From assembly GCF_002127655.1 (NCBI RefSeq), contig NZ_NEHB01000026.1:1-64000 (forward strand): a stretch of DNA of 64,000 nt. The letters are read 5' to 3'. Source of the stretch: Janthinobacterium sp. GW456P (lineage in GTDB: Bacteria; Pseudomonadota; Gammaproteobacteria; Burkholderiales; Burkholderiaceae_D). Each line of letters starts with the position of its first letter. Position 1 is the first letter of the stretch. The position numbers and the translations under genes were made by a program. This document shows, piece after piece, positions 35,621 through 44,102 of this stretch. Below the pieces are notes generated by a model, which ran no database searches, was not told where the DNA came from, and worked only from the letters and a program-made list of their open reading frames with translations.

Positions 35621-36082
35621 TCAGGCGCCCAGCCACGGCAGTCCGGCCTTGCACCAGCCGCCGATTTGTTTGCGGTGGCCGTCCGCATCCTTGTCGCCTT
35701 CAAAACCTTCGAGGATGTCGAAGCAGTTGATATAGCCGTGTTCGGTCGCCAGCTTGGCGGCATGGCGCGAGCGCACGCCGGAGCGGCACAGGAACAGCAA
35801 CACCTCGTCCTTGCCGGCCTGGGCGGCCAGTTGCGCGAGGAAATCGGGATTCGGTACGCCGCCCGGATAGGTGGCCCATTGCACCGCACCATGCTGGGTA
35901 TCGGCGATGTCGACCCGGCCAACCCAGTCGCGCTCGGCGTTCGTGCGCACATCGATGAGCTTGACGGCGGGATCGCGCTGCAGCAGCTCATACGCTTCCT
36001 GCGGCGTGACGGCGCCGGCATACGGTGTTCCTTCATTGGCCCGGCTGCGGGCGGTGGTCAGGATGTCGGCGGTGGTGGTCAT
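35621..36082 (-). CDS. Rhodanese-like domain protein
   Basis: A 153-residue single-domain rhodanese. The active-site loop is CRSGVRS (catalytic Cys intact). VKLIDVRTNAERDWVG and GYINCFDILEGFEGD are family landmarks. There is no signal peptide. Sulfur acceptor unknown. ATG 36082 was chosen by match to family length; the frame is open further upstream over the glnA control region without a site. It is divergent from glnA. Confidence 0.9.
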   Translation of the reverse strand: MTTTADILTTARSRANEGTPYAGAVTPQEAYELLQRDPAVKLIDVRTNAERDWVGRVDIADTQHGAVQWATYPGGVPNPDFLAQLAAQAGKDEVLLFLCRSGVRSRHAAKLATEHGYINCFDILEGFEGDKDADGHRKQIGGWCKAGLPWLGA

Positions 36083-36207
36083 GGCGTCCTCGATGAAAGT
36101 GGGAAGGTGTGGTCGATTATAGTGCGCCGTCCGCGCCCCGCAAACGGGAAACCACGATGTACGACGCACGCACCACAACGAGGCATTTCTCAAGAACTGG
36201 CGCAAAA

Positions 36208-36253
36208 TGCACGATAATGGTGCGTTATTCGTTTTTTGCACTTGGATAGTGCA
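36208..36253 (+). promoter_or_regulatory. Two NtrC-binding sites (glnA enhancer)
   Basis: Site 1 is TGCAC-N7-GTGCG (36208-36224); site 2 is TGCAC-N7-GTGCA (36237-36253), a perfect dyad. Their centres are 29 bases apart, close to three helical turns, and about 120-150 bases upstream of the sigma-54 promoter. This matches known NtrC enhancers (TGCACC-N5-GGTGCA). Confidence 0.8.
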
Positions 36254-36352
36254 TTCTTGATTTAGCGCAAACGCAGCAGGAAAATCGCGGGCACGAAAAC
36301 TTTCACTGGCAAGGCCGGGTTTTGACCTGGGCGCCTACATCCCACCAGAAGC

Positions 36353-36368
36353 TGGCATGGAATCTGCT
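36353..36368 (+). promoter_or_regulatory. Sigma-54 promoter of glnA
   Basis: TGGCATG-GAAT-CTGCT: GG at 36354-36355 and GC at 36366-36367 are separated by the required 10 bases. It matches TGGCACG-N4-TTGCW at all but two fixed positions. The transcript would start near 36379, about 90 bases before the ATG. Confidence 0.75.
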
Positions 36369-36467
36369 ATGATCCTTATGAGTTTTGGTGGCACGCAATG
36401 TTTGCTTCGCTTCATCAGCCCAGACGCATTAAGGTCGGCTCACCCCACATTCATTTAGGAGATACGC

Positions 36468-37883
36468 ATGGCAATGACAGCCGCAGAAGTCTTGAAGATG
36501 GTAGAAGAAAACGAAGTCAAATTCGTTGATTTCCGCTTTGCCGATACCCGTGGTAAAGAGCAGCACGTGACGGTTCCCGTGTCGCACTTCGACATGGACA
36601 AATTCGAGTCGGGCCACGCCTTTGACGGTTCTTCGATCGCTGGCTGGAAAGGCATTGAAGCGTCCGACATGATCTTGCTGCCGGATCCAAACACGGCCAA
36701 CATCGACCCGTTCATGGAAGAAACGACCCTGTTCATGCAGTGCGACGTGATCGAACCGTCGGACGGCAAGGGCTACGACCGCGACCCGCGCTCGATCGCG
36801 AAACGCGCCGAAGCCTACCTGAAATCGTCGGGCATGGGCGACACCGCTTACTTCGGCCCTGAGCCAGAATTCTTCATCTTCGACAGCGTACGCTGGAAGA
36901 TCGACATGTCGGGCTGCTTCGTCAAGATCGGTTCGGACGAAGGTTCGTGGTCGACCGGCAAGGATATCGAAGGCGGCAACAGCGGCCACCGCCCTACCGT
37001 CAAGGGCGGCTACTTCCCCGTGCCACCAGTGGACAGCTTCCAGGACATGCGTTCGGAAATGTGCCTGATCCTGGAATCGCTGGGCATCCCGGTTGAGGTA
37101 CATCATCACGAAGTGGCCGGCGCCGGCCAGAATGAAATCGGCACCAAGTTCTCGACCCTGGTCGAGCGCGCCGACTGGACGCAAAACCTGAAATACGTGG
37201 TGTGGAACGTGGCGCACAGCTATGGCAAGACCGCCACCTTCATGCCGAAACCTATCGTTGGCGACAACGGTTCGGGCATGCACGTGCATCAATCCGTATG
37301 GAAAGATGGCAAAAACCTGTTCGCTGGCGACGGCTATGCCGGCCTGTCCGATTTCGCCCTGTACTACATCGGCGGCATCATCAAGCACGCCAAGGCACTG
37401 AACGCGATCACCAACCCGGGCACCAACTCGTACAAGCGTCTGGTACCAGGCTACGAAGCGCCGGTGAAACTGGCGTACTCGGCGAAAAACCGTTCCGCCT
37501 CGATCCGTATCCCGCACGTGGCCAATCCAAAAGGCCGCCGCGTCGAAGCGCGCTTCCCGGATCCACTGGCGAACCCGTACCTGTGCTTCGCCGCACTGCT
37601 GATGGCCGGCCTGGACGGCGTTGCCAACAAGATCCATCCGGGCGAAGCCGCCTCGAAAGATCTGTACCATCTGCCGCCGGAAGAAGACGCACTGATCCCT
37701 ACCGTGTGCGCTTCGCTGGAAGAAGCACTGGAAGCCCTGGACAAGGACCGCGAGTTCCTGACCCGTGGCGGCGTGTTCAGCGATTCGATGATCGACGCGT
37801 ACCTGGAACTGAAAATGCAGGACGTGCAGCGCATGCGCATGACCACGCATCCTGCCGAGTTCGACATGTACTACTCGCTGTAA
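36468..37883 (+). CDS. glnA: Glutamine synthetase type I
   Basis: A 471-residue dodecameric GS-I making glutamine from glutamate, ammonia and ATP. Visible motifs are [17 protein letters not shown], the metal ligands in [10 protein letters not shown] and [30 protein letters not shown], and [18 protein letters not shown]. The adenylylation tyrosine is Tyr400 in [10 protein letters not shown], so activity should be tuned by GlnE (encoded at 60681-63434). Transcription is probably NtrC/sigma-54 dependent. Followed by a terminator, then a DUF4124 gene and glnL-glnG. Confidence 0.98.
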   Translation: MAMTAAEVLKMVEENEVKFVDFRFADTRGKEQHVTVPVSHFDMDKFESGHAFDGSSIAGWKGIEASDMILLPDPNTANIDPFMEETTLFMQCDVIEPSDGKGYDRDPRSIAKRAEAYLKSSGMGDTAYFGPEPEFFIFDSVRWKIDMSGCFVKIGSDEGSWSTGKDIEGGNSGHRPTVKGGYFPVPPVDSFQDMRSEMCLILESLGIPVEVHHHEVAGAGQNEIGTKFSTLVERADWTQNLKYVVWNVAHSYGKTATFMPKPIVGDNGSGMHVHQSVWKDGKNLFAGDGYAGLSDFALYYIGGIIKHAKALNAITNPGTNSYKRLVPGYEAPVKLAYSAKNRSASIRIPHVANPKGRRVEARFPDPLANPYLCFAALLMAGLDGVANKIHPGEAASKDLYHLPPEEDALIPTVCASLEEALEALDKDREFLTRGGVFSDSMIDAYLELKMQDVQRMRMTTHPAEFDMYYSL

Positions 37884-37920
37884 TGGCGCCACGCCGGCAA
37901 TGTGCCGGTAGTGAATAAAA

Positions 37921-37960
37921 AAACGCGGGTGAGGCGATGGTCTTGCCCGCGTTTTTTTTT
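37921..37960 (+). terminator. Terminator after glnA
   Basis: AAACGCGGG / CCCGCGTTT with a 16-base loop and a run of nine Ts. Confidence 0.85.
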
Positions 37961-38039
37961 GCCGTACCCAATGCGGCGCCAGGGCGGTGTTGTATAGTCG
38001 GCCCAGGAACGATGCGGCATGTGCCGACAGGAGTGGAGA

Positions 38040-38543
38040 TTGACCAAGCATTACAGAATGGCGCTGATGGCAGGATTGCTGGGCGCGGCGGCACAGGCGC
38101 ACGGGCAGTTGTATGTGTGCGCCGATGCGCAAGGACACAAGACCTACACGGACAGGCGGGCTGGCGCGCATTGCCAGCTGCTCGATTTGCCGGGCGCCAT
38201 GACGGAGCCGCCCCGCAAGACGGCACCGCTGGCAGGCGCGCGGCCCGCCATGCAGGCTGCCGGGACACCGGCGCCTGCCGCCGGCGCGTTTCCCAAGGTC
38301 GATGGCGCCGAGCAGCGCGCGCGCGACCTGGACCGGCGCCAGATCCTGCAGGACGAATTGCGCAGCGAAGAGCAGAAACTGGCGGCGCAGCGCCTCGAAT
38401 TCAACGGCGGGCAGCCCGAGCGCCAGGGCAATGAGCGCAATTACGCGAAATACCAGGAACGGGTGGCGCAGTTGAAGGACAACATTAGCCGGACACAGCA
38501 GAACGTCGAGGCCCTGAAACGCGAGATCGCGAATATTCGGTAA
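38040..38543 (+). CDS. DUF4124-like exported protein
   Basis: A 167-residue protein with a signal peptide (YRMALMAGLLGAAAQAHG), a short DUF4124-type segment (QLYVCADAQGHKTYTDRRAG), an Ala/Pro linker and a C-terminal coiled coil (about 95-165: RRQILQDELRSEEQKLAAQR ... NISRTQQNVEALKREI). The likely start is TTG 38040, six bases after AGGAG; no ATG fits. It sits between glnA and glnL with 5 bases to glnL, so it is in the nitrogen operon, but its function is unknown. Confidence 0.75.
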   Translation: MTKHYRMALMAGLLGAAAQAHGQLYVCADAQGHKTYTDRRAGAHCQLLDLPGAMTEPPRKTAPLAGARPAMQAAGTPAPAAGAFPKVDGAEQRARDLDRRQILQDELRSEEQKLAAQRLEFNGGQPERQGNERNYAKYQERVAQLKDNISRTQQNVEALKREIANIR

Positions 38544-38548
38544 AGCAC

Positions 38549-39637
38549 ATGACACTAGACAACCATCCCAGCCGCCCGGCCCATCTGGCCGGCCTTGATT
38601 TGCTCGCTTCAGCCGTGATCCTGCTCGACGGCGACGGCCGCATCAGCTATGCCAACGCGGCGGCGGAAAACCTGCTGGAAAGTTCGCTGAAAGCCCTGTC
38701 GCGGCAAAAGCTGACGGCGCTGTTCCTCAATCCCGACGAGCTGGCCGGCATCTGCGCGCAGGCGCTCGAACACAAATTCTCCGACTTGCGCCAGGACCTG
38801 AGCCTGGAACGGCTGGGGCGCGAGCCGCTGCGCGTGCACAGCATCGTCAGCGCGCTCGACGCGCCAAGCGACGGGGTGCTGATCGAGCTGCGCGAGAACG
38901 TGCAGCAATTAAAGCTCGACCGCGAGGAGCGCATCCTCGACCAAAGCCAGGTCAACAAGGAGCTGATCCGCAACCTGGCGCATGAAATCAAGAACCCGCT
39001 GGGCGGCATCCGCGGCGCGGCCCAGCTGCTGGAGCTGGAATTGCCGGCCTTGCACCTGAGCGAATTGCGCGAATACACACAGGTCATCATCAAGGAAGCG
39101 GACCGGCTGCAGACGCTGGTCGACCGCCTGCTGGCGCCGCACCGCCGCCCGCATATCGTCGGCGACGTGAATATCCACGAAGTGTGCGAACGGGTGCGCA
39201 GCCTGATCCTGGCCGAATTTCCCAGCGGGCTGACCATTTCGCGCGATTATGATGCCTCGATTCCCGAGTTTCGTGGCGACAAGGAGCAATTGATACAGAC
39301 CGTCCTCAATATCGCACATAACGCGGCGCAAGCGCTGGCCGAGCGCATCGAGGCGGGCGACGCGGAGCTGATTTTCAAGACGCGCGTGGCGCGTCAGGTG
39401 ACCCTGGCCAAGGTTCGCTACAACCTGGCATTAGACTTGCATATCATTGACAATGGACCGGGCATCGCACCCCAGATCCGCGACCGGATTTTCTACCCGC
39501 TGGTGTCGGGCAGGGAAGGCGGCAGCGGTCTGGGGCTGACCTTGGCGCAAACCTTCGTGCAACAGCACCTGGGCGTGATCGAGTGCGAAAGCCGGCCTGG
39601 ATACACCGATTTCAGGATCGTTCTCCCCTTGCCATAA
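38549..39637 (+). CDS. glnL: Nitrogen-regulation sensor kinase NtrB
   Basis: A 362-residue cytoplasmic histidine kinase. A PAS domain (about 15-120: SAVILLDGDGRISYANAAAE) precedes the H-box RNLAHEIKNPLGGIRGAAQL, the N-box IAHNAAQALAER, and the G-boxes DNGPGIAP and GGSGLGLTLAQ. NtrB phosphorylates NtrC when nitrogen is low and dephosphorylates it under PII control. It follows the DUF4124 gene by 5 bases and is 48 bases before glnG. Confidence 0.96.
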   Translation: MTLDNHPSRPAHLAGLDLLASAVILLDGDGRISYANAAAENLLESSLKALSRQKLTALFLNPDELAGICAQALEHKFSDLRQDLSLERLGREPLRVHSIVSALDAPSDGVLIELRENVQQLKLDREERILDQSQVNKELIRNLAHEIKNPLGGIRGAAQLLELELPALHLSELREYTQVIIKEADRLQTLVDRLLAPHRRPHIVGDVNIHEVCERVRSLILAEFPSGLTISRDYDASIPEFRGDKEQLIQTVLNIAHNAAQALAERIEAGDAELIFKTRVARQVTLAKVRYNLALDLHIIDNGPGIAPQIRDRIFYPLVSGREGGSGLGLTLAQTFVQQHLGVIECESRPGYTDFRIVLPLP

Positions 39638-39685
39638 GCGAGGCAGTATCCCACTCATGAAATCCATTGCGGGACGCACACACTA

Positions 39686-41176
39686 ATGAAGCCAATCTGG
39701 ATAGTTGACGACGACGAATCAATCCGCTGGGTGCTGGAAAAAGCCCTGGCGCGGGAAAATCTCGCCACCAAGAGTTTTGCCAATGCGCGCGACGCCATCG
39801 CCGCACTGGAATTTGACACGCCGCAAGTGCTCGTGTCCGATATCCGCATGCCGGGCGCGTCCGGCCTGGAATTGCTGCAGACGGTCAAGTCGCGCTTTCC
39901 CGGCTTGCCAGTCATCATTATTACCGCCTTTTCCGACCTCGATTCGGCCGTCGCGGCCTTCCAGGGCGGCGCCTTCGAATACCTGGCCAAGCCGTTTGAC
40001 ATCGACAAGGCCGTCGAGCTGATCCGCCGCGCGCTGGAAGAGAGCCTGCGCGAGACCAGCGTCGAATCGGGCCCGTCGGAAACGCCGGAAATCCTCGGCC
40101 AGGCGCCGGCCATGCAGGAAGTCTTCCGCGCCATCGGCCGTTTGTCGCAATCGAATGTGACCGTGCTCATCACGGGCGAATCCGGTTCCGGCAAGGAACT
40201 CGTGGCGCGCGCGCTGCACAAGCACAGCCCGCGCGCGGCGCAGCCTTTCATCGCCCTGAACACGGCGGCGATCCCGAAGGATTTGCTCGAGTCCGAACTG
40301 TTCGGCCATGAGCGTGGGGCGTTTACGGGCGCCCAGACGACGCGCCGGGGCCGCTTCGAGCAGGCCGAGAATGGCACTTTGTTCCTCGATGAAATCGGCG
40401 ACATGCCGTTCGACCTGCAGACGCGCTTGCTGCGCGTGCTGTCCGACGGCCATTTCTATCGCGTCGGCGGCCATCAGCCGATGAAGGCCAACGTGCGCGT
40501 CATTACAGCCACGCACCAGAACCTCGAGCAGCGCGTGCGCGACGGCCTGTTCCGTGAAGACTTGTATCACCGGCTGAACGTGATCCGGCTGCGCCTGCCC
40601 AGTTTGCGGGAGCGGCGCGAGGATATCCCCATCCTGGTGCGCCACTTCCTGGTGCAAAGCGCGCGCCAGCTGGGCGTGGAAGCCAAACGCATGAGCGAGC
40701 CGACGATGCAGTTCCTGAGCAGCCTCGATTTGCCCGGTAATGTGCGCCAGCTGGAAAACCTGTGCAACTGGATCACCGTCATGGCGCCGGGCCAGACGGT
40801 GGAAATCAAGGACTTGCCGCTGGAATTGACGCAGGGGCAGGGCGATGGCGCCGCCACAGCGGCGGCGGGCGAGGCTGCGCCGGCAGCCGCTGTCCATCCG
40901 CATGGCGGCCAGGTCTTCGAAGCGGCCGCGCCCGTCAACGGCGCGCCGCCGGGCTGGATCGGCTTGCTGGAATTGCAGGCGGCCGGCATGCTGGGCGCGG
41001 GGCAGCAGGAAGTCATGGCCGTGCTGGGGCGGCAATTCGAGTCGGCCCTGATCAAGACGGCGCTCAAGCATACGCACGGGCGCAAGAATGACGCCGCCGT
41101 GCGCCTGGGCATCGGCCGCAATACCATCACCCGCAAGATCTCCGAACTGGGCATCGACGGCGCCAAAGACGATTGA
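39686..41176 (+). CDS. glnG: Nitrogen-regulation response regulator NtrC
   Basis: A 496-residue sigma-54 activator. The receiver domain (1-120) has DDDES and the phospho-Asp in VLVSDIRMPG. The AAA+ domain (about 140-380) has GESGSGKELVARAL, the sigma-54-contacting GAFTGA loop, DEIGDMPFDLQTRLLR and FREDLYHRLNV. An Ala/Pro-rich linker precedes the Fis-type helix-turn-helix at the C-terminus (RKNDAAVRLGIGRNTITRKI). It should bind the sites at 36208-36253. Confidence 0.97.
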   Translation: MKPIWIVDDDESIRWVLEKALARENLATKSFANARDAIAALEFDTPQVLVSDIRMPGASGLELLQTVKSRFPGLPVIIITAFSDLDSAVAAFQGGAFEYLAKPFDIDKAVELIRRALEESLRETSVESGPSETPEILGQAPAMQEVFRAIGRLSQSNVTVLITGESGSGKELVARALHKHSPRAAQPFIALNTAAIPKDLLESELFGHERGAFTGAQTTRRGRFEQAENGTLFLDEIGDMPFDLQTRLLRVLSDGHFYRVGGHQPMKANVRVITATHQNLEQRVRDGLFREDLYHRLNVIRLRLPSLRERREDIPILVRHFLVQSARQLGVEAKRMSEPTMQFLSSLDLPGNVRQLENLCNWITVMAPGQTVEIKDLPLELTQGQGDGAATAAAGEAAPAAAVHPHGGQVFEAAAPVNGAPPGWIGLLELQAAGMLGAGQQEVMAVLGRQFESALIKTALKHTHGRKNDAAVRLGIGRNTITRKISELGIDGAKDD

Positions 41177-41184
41177 CGCCTTGC

Positions 41185-41297
41185 CGGACGGAGCTTGTGC
41201 TCCGTCCGCGTCCCCTTGACGTTCCTTGCACGCCACAACAGCCACAAGAAATGCAGGCAATCAGGTAAGCTGGCGCCTGCCGGACTGTTTCGTCCGG
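41185..41297 (+). terminator. Hairpins between glnG and corA
   Basis: CGGACGGAGC / GCTCCGTCCG (41185-41208) is a strong stem without a T-run, 9 bases after glnG. CCGGAC / GTCCGG (41280-41297), followed by TCTTTATT, sits just upstream of corA and could end transcription or shape the corA leader. Confidence 0.6.
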
Positions 41298-41320
41298 TCT
41301 TTATTGGATTGTGGAACTGT

Positions 41321-42286
41321 ATGCTCATAAACTGCGTGGCCTACCAGGATGGCAAAAAACTGGCCGACTTGCCGATCGACGACATCAGCGATTACGTCGA
41401 GCGGCCCGACTGCTTCGTCTGGGTGGCCCTGCTCGACGCCACGCCGGCCGAGCTGAAACAGATGCAGCACGAGTTTTGTCTGCACGAATTGGCCGTCGAG
41501 GATGCGCAGCGCGGTCACCAGCGCCCGAAGATCGAGGAATATGGCGACTCGCTGTTTGCCGTCGTGAAAACCGTGGAAATGGTCGACAACGAACTGGTGC
41601 TGGGCGAAGTGGACATTTTTGTCGGCGCCAACTATGTGCTCTCGTCGCGCAGCAACAGCTCGCAAGGTTTCCTCGGCGTGCGCGCGCGTGCCGAGCGCGA
41701 ACCGCATCTGCTGCGCCAGGGCTCGGCCTTCGTGCTGTATGCGCTGATGGACGCGGTCGTCGACCGTTACTTTCCCGTGCTCGACGCGCTCGAATCGGAG
41801 CTGGAACTGATCGAGGACCGCATCTTCGACCGTGGCACCGAACGCGACAATATCGAACGGCTGTATCAATTGAAACGCAAGGTCATGGTCTTGCGCCACG
41901 TGGTGGCGCCCCTGATGGAAGCGGTGGGCAAGCTGCACGGCGGGCGCGTGCCGCCGCTGTGCCACGATACCCAGGAGTATTTCCGCGACGTGCATGACCA
42001 TCTGGCGCGCATCAACGGCACGCTCGACACCATCCGCGATACGATCAGCACGGCCATCCAGGTGAATCTGTCGATGGTGGCCATCGACGAGAGCGAAGTG
42101 AACAAGCAGTTGGCGGCCTGGGCCGCTATCTTTGCCGTGTTCACGGCGTTTGCCGGCGTGTGGGGCATGAACTTCAAGTTCATGCCGGAACTGGACTGGC
42201 ATTATGGCTATCCGGCCGCCGTTGCAGTGATGAGCTGTGTCTGCGGTTATATGTATTACTTGTTCAAGCGTTCCGGCTGGCTATAA
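41321..42286 (+). CDS. corA: CorA-family magnesium/cobalt transporter
   Basis: A 321-residue channel protein. The long cytoplasmic part ends in the pore helix with the selectivity motif GMNF (AFAGVWGMNFKFMPELDW), then the second helix (AAVAVMSCVCGYMYYLF) and a basic C-terminal tail. GMN forms the Mg2+ filter at the pore mouth. ATG 41321 begins the conserved MLINCVAYQDGKKL; the frame is open upstream but without a site. Confidence 0.95.
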   Translation: MLINCVAYQDGKKLADLPIDDISDYVERPDCFVWVALLDATPAELKQMQHEFCLHELAVEDAQRGHQRPKIEEYGDSLFAVVKTVEMVDNELVLGEVDIFVGANYVLSSRSNSSQGFLGVRARAEREPHLLRQGSAFVLYALMDAVVDRYFPVLDALESELELIEDRIFDRGTERDNIERLYQLKRKVMVLRHVVAPLMEAVGKLHGGRVPPLCHDTQEYFRDVHDHLARINGTLDTIRDTISTAIQVNLSMVAIDESEVNKQLAAWAAIFAVFTAFAGVWGMNFKFMPELDWHYGYPAAVAVMSCVCGYMYYLFKRSGWL

Positions 42287-42420
42287 AAATTTCCTGTGTA
42301 TCTGTATTATTAAACAATAGCCAGGGGTACAATCGCGGCAAGTCCGTTGACTCGGGCCTTTGCTGAGGATCGCCGCGCCGGCAGCTTTGCCTGCGCTTCC
42401 CGTGCCGCGCAGGAGCATTC

Positions 42421-43794
42421 ATGAGTATTCCGTTGTTCGATGTGAATTCGCAAGAACCCCTGTTCGATCCCGAGCAGCGGCGCACCCTGGCGGAAGCGGC
42501 CCTGCGCTCGATCACCGCCTCGACGGCGCACGCCCGTGGCGACGACTTCCTGCGCATCCTCGTCAAGGACCTGGCCGAAGCGCTCGATGTGCACTATGTG
42601 ATTGCCGGGCGCCTGATCCACATGGACGATGGCAGCGAAGGCATCCGCACCCTGGCCCTGTGGGGCGGCGACGGCTACCAGCCGAACATCGAATACAGCC
42701 TGCGGCACACGCCTTGCCAGGACGTGACCTGCCAGAGCATGTGTTTTCACGGCAGCGATATCCAGCGTCGCTTTCCACTCGATACCCTGCTCGTCGACAT
42801 GCATGCGGAAAGCTATGTCGGCATGCCGCTGATCGATACCGATGGCAAGACCCTGGGCATCCTGTCGGCCATCGACACGCGTCCCATCGATGAAAACAAG
42901 CGCTTGCTGGCGCTGCTGCTGCTGTCGATCTTCTCGGCCCGCGGCGCGGCCGAGCTGCAGCATCAGGAGCGTACGCAGCAGCTGGAAGAAATCGTGCGCG
43001 TGCGCACCGAGTCGCTGCTGGCGGCGCAGGCCAACCTGATCGAGCAGGAGCAGATGGCGGCCCTCGGTTCGCTGGTGGCGGGCGTGTCGCATGAAGTCAA
43101 CACGCCCATCGGCGTGGCGCTGACGGCCGCGTCAAGCATGGGCAGCTATGCCGACCAGCTGGTGCAGCTGCTGGGCGGCGCCAAGGTCAGCCGCACCGAA
43201 CTGATCGACATTGCCGAATCCCTGAAAGGCGCGGCGGCATTGATCGAGCGCAACCTTGCGCGCGCCGCTGACCTGATCGGCAATTTCAAGCAGCTGGCCG
43301 TGGACCAGGTCAGCGAGTACGTGGCCGACCTGGCACTGCACGACTACGTGCACGGCCTGGTATCGGCGCACAGTCCGGAACTGCGCAAGGCGGCACTGGG
43401 CGTGGAACTCGATATCGCGCCCGATTGCCAGGTGCGCCTGGCGGCCGGCAAGCTGTCGCAAATCCTGTCGAACCTGCTGATGAACAGCGCCCGCCATGGC
43501 TATCCGCAGGGTGGGCCAGGGCGCATCACCATCCGCGCGCGCATCGAGGCGGACGAGGATGACGCGGCCTTGCGCTGGCTGCTGCTGGAATTTTCCGACG
43601 ACGGCATCGGCTTGGCGCCGGCCGTGCGCGAACACATGTTTGAACCGTTTTTCACCACCAAGCGGGGCCAGGGCGGCTCCGGCCTGGGCATGCATATTGT
43701 TTATACCATCGTGCAGCAACTGGGTGGCCAGGTCAGCGCCGTCAATGCCACGCCCGGCTGCCACATTCATATCCGCTTGCCGCTGACACACTGA
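42421..43794 (+). CDS. GAF-domain sensor histidine kinase (orphan)
   Basis: A 457-residue soluble histidine kinase. A GAF domain (about 40-185: LEAL-type segment DVHYVIAGRLI, YVGMPLIDTDGKTLGILSAI) is followed by a coiled-coil linker (QLEEIVRVRTESLLAAQANL), the H-box GVSHEVNTPIGVALTAASSM, the N-box SNLLMNSARHGYP, and G-boxes DDGIGLAP and GGSGLGMHIVY. Cysteine pairs in the GAF region (CQDVTCQSMC) could bind a metal or act as a redox switch. There is no response regulator next door, so the partner is unknown. No membrane segment. Confidence 0.9.
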   Translation: MSIPLFDVNSQEPLFDPEQRRTLAEAALRSITASTAHARGDDFLRILVKDLAEALDVHYVIAGRLIHMDDGSEGIRTLALWGGDGYQPNIEYSLRHTPCQDVTCQSMCFHGSDIQRRFPLDTLLVDMHAESYVGMPLIDTDGKTLGILSAIDTRPIDENKRLLALLLLSIFSARGAAELQHQERTQQLEEIVRVRTESLLAAQANLIEQEQMAALGSLVAGVSHEVNTPIGVALTAASSMGSYADQLVQLLGGAKVSRTELIDIAESLKGAAALIERNLARAADLIGNFKQLAVDQVSEYVADLALHDYVHGLVSAHSPELRKAALGVELDIAPDCQVRLAAGKLSQILSNLLMNSARHGYPQGGPGRITIRARIEADEDDAALRWLLLEFSDDGIGLAPAVREHMFEPFFTTKRGQGGSGLGMHIVYTIVQQLGGQVSAVNATPGCHIHIRLPLTH

Positions 43795-44102
43795 TGCTGC
43801 CTGCGTTTGCGCCATTTTTGGTGAAAATGCATACTCCCGGCTCCTCTTTTATTTTCACAATGTTGTATGCATGCCATACACGTCGTGAGTTCTGTTGACA
43901 CCAAGAATATCCCTGTGATTCTATGTAGTTGTCTAGCTAACTTTCAGTTGGCCGGTACTTGTCTTTATGCCATGCAAGCATCGCTGTGGCCGTTTCTGGA
44001 CTTCACACCCGGAAACCTGCGGTGCAATTCCTTGAAATGAACGTTTGCAGTCCGGATAGTTGATCCGTTGCTTAATAAAAATACCATTTAAAAGGGTTTA
44101 CC
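43795..44102. other. Region upstream of the interrupted TonB receptor
   Basis: 308 non-coding bases. An inverted repeat TGTATG-CATGC-CATACA (43864-43880) may be an operator. A purine-rich ribosome binding site (AAAAGGG) precedes ATG 44103. No small gene visible. Confidence 0.5.

Larger units (their letters stand above)
36083..36467. other. glnA control region
   Basis: 385 bases between the divergent rhodanese gene and glnA. They hold two NtrC-type sites (36208-36253) and a -24/-12 promoter (36353-36368). The layout is that of nitrogen-regulated glnA. No small gene was seen. Confidence 0.75.

Noticed and set aside
36390-36408. Second -24/-12-like element, TGGCACGCAATGTTTGCT, near glnA
   Set aside because: The GG and GC pairs are 12 bases apart, not the required 10. 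The element at 36353-36368 has correct spacing.
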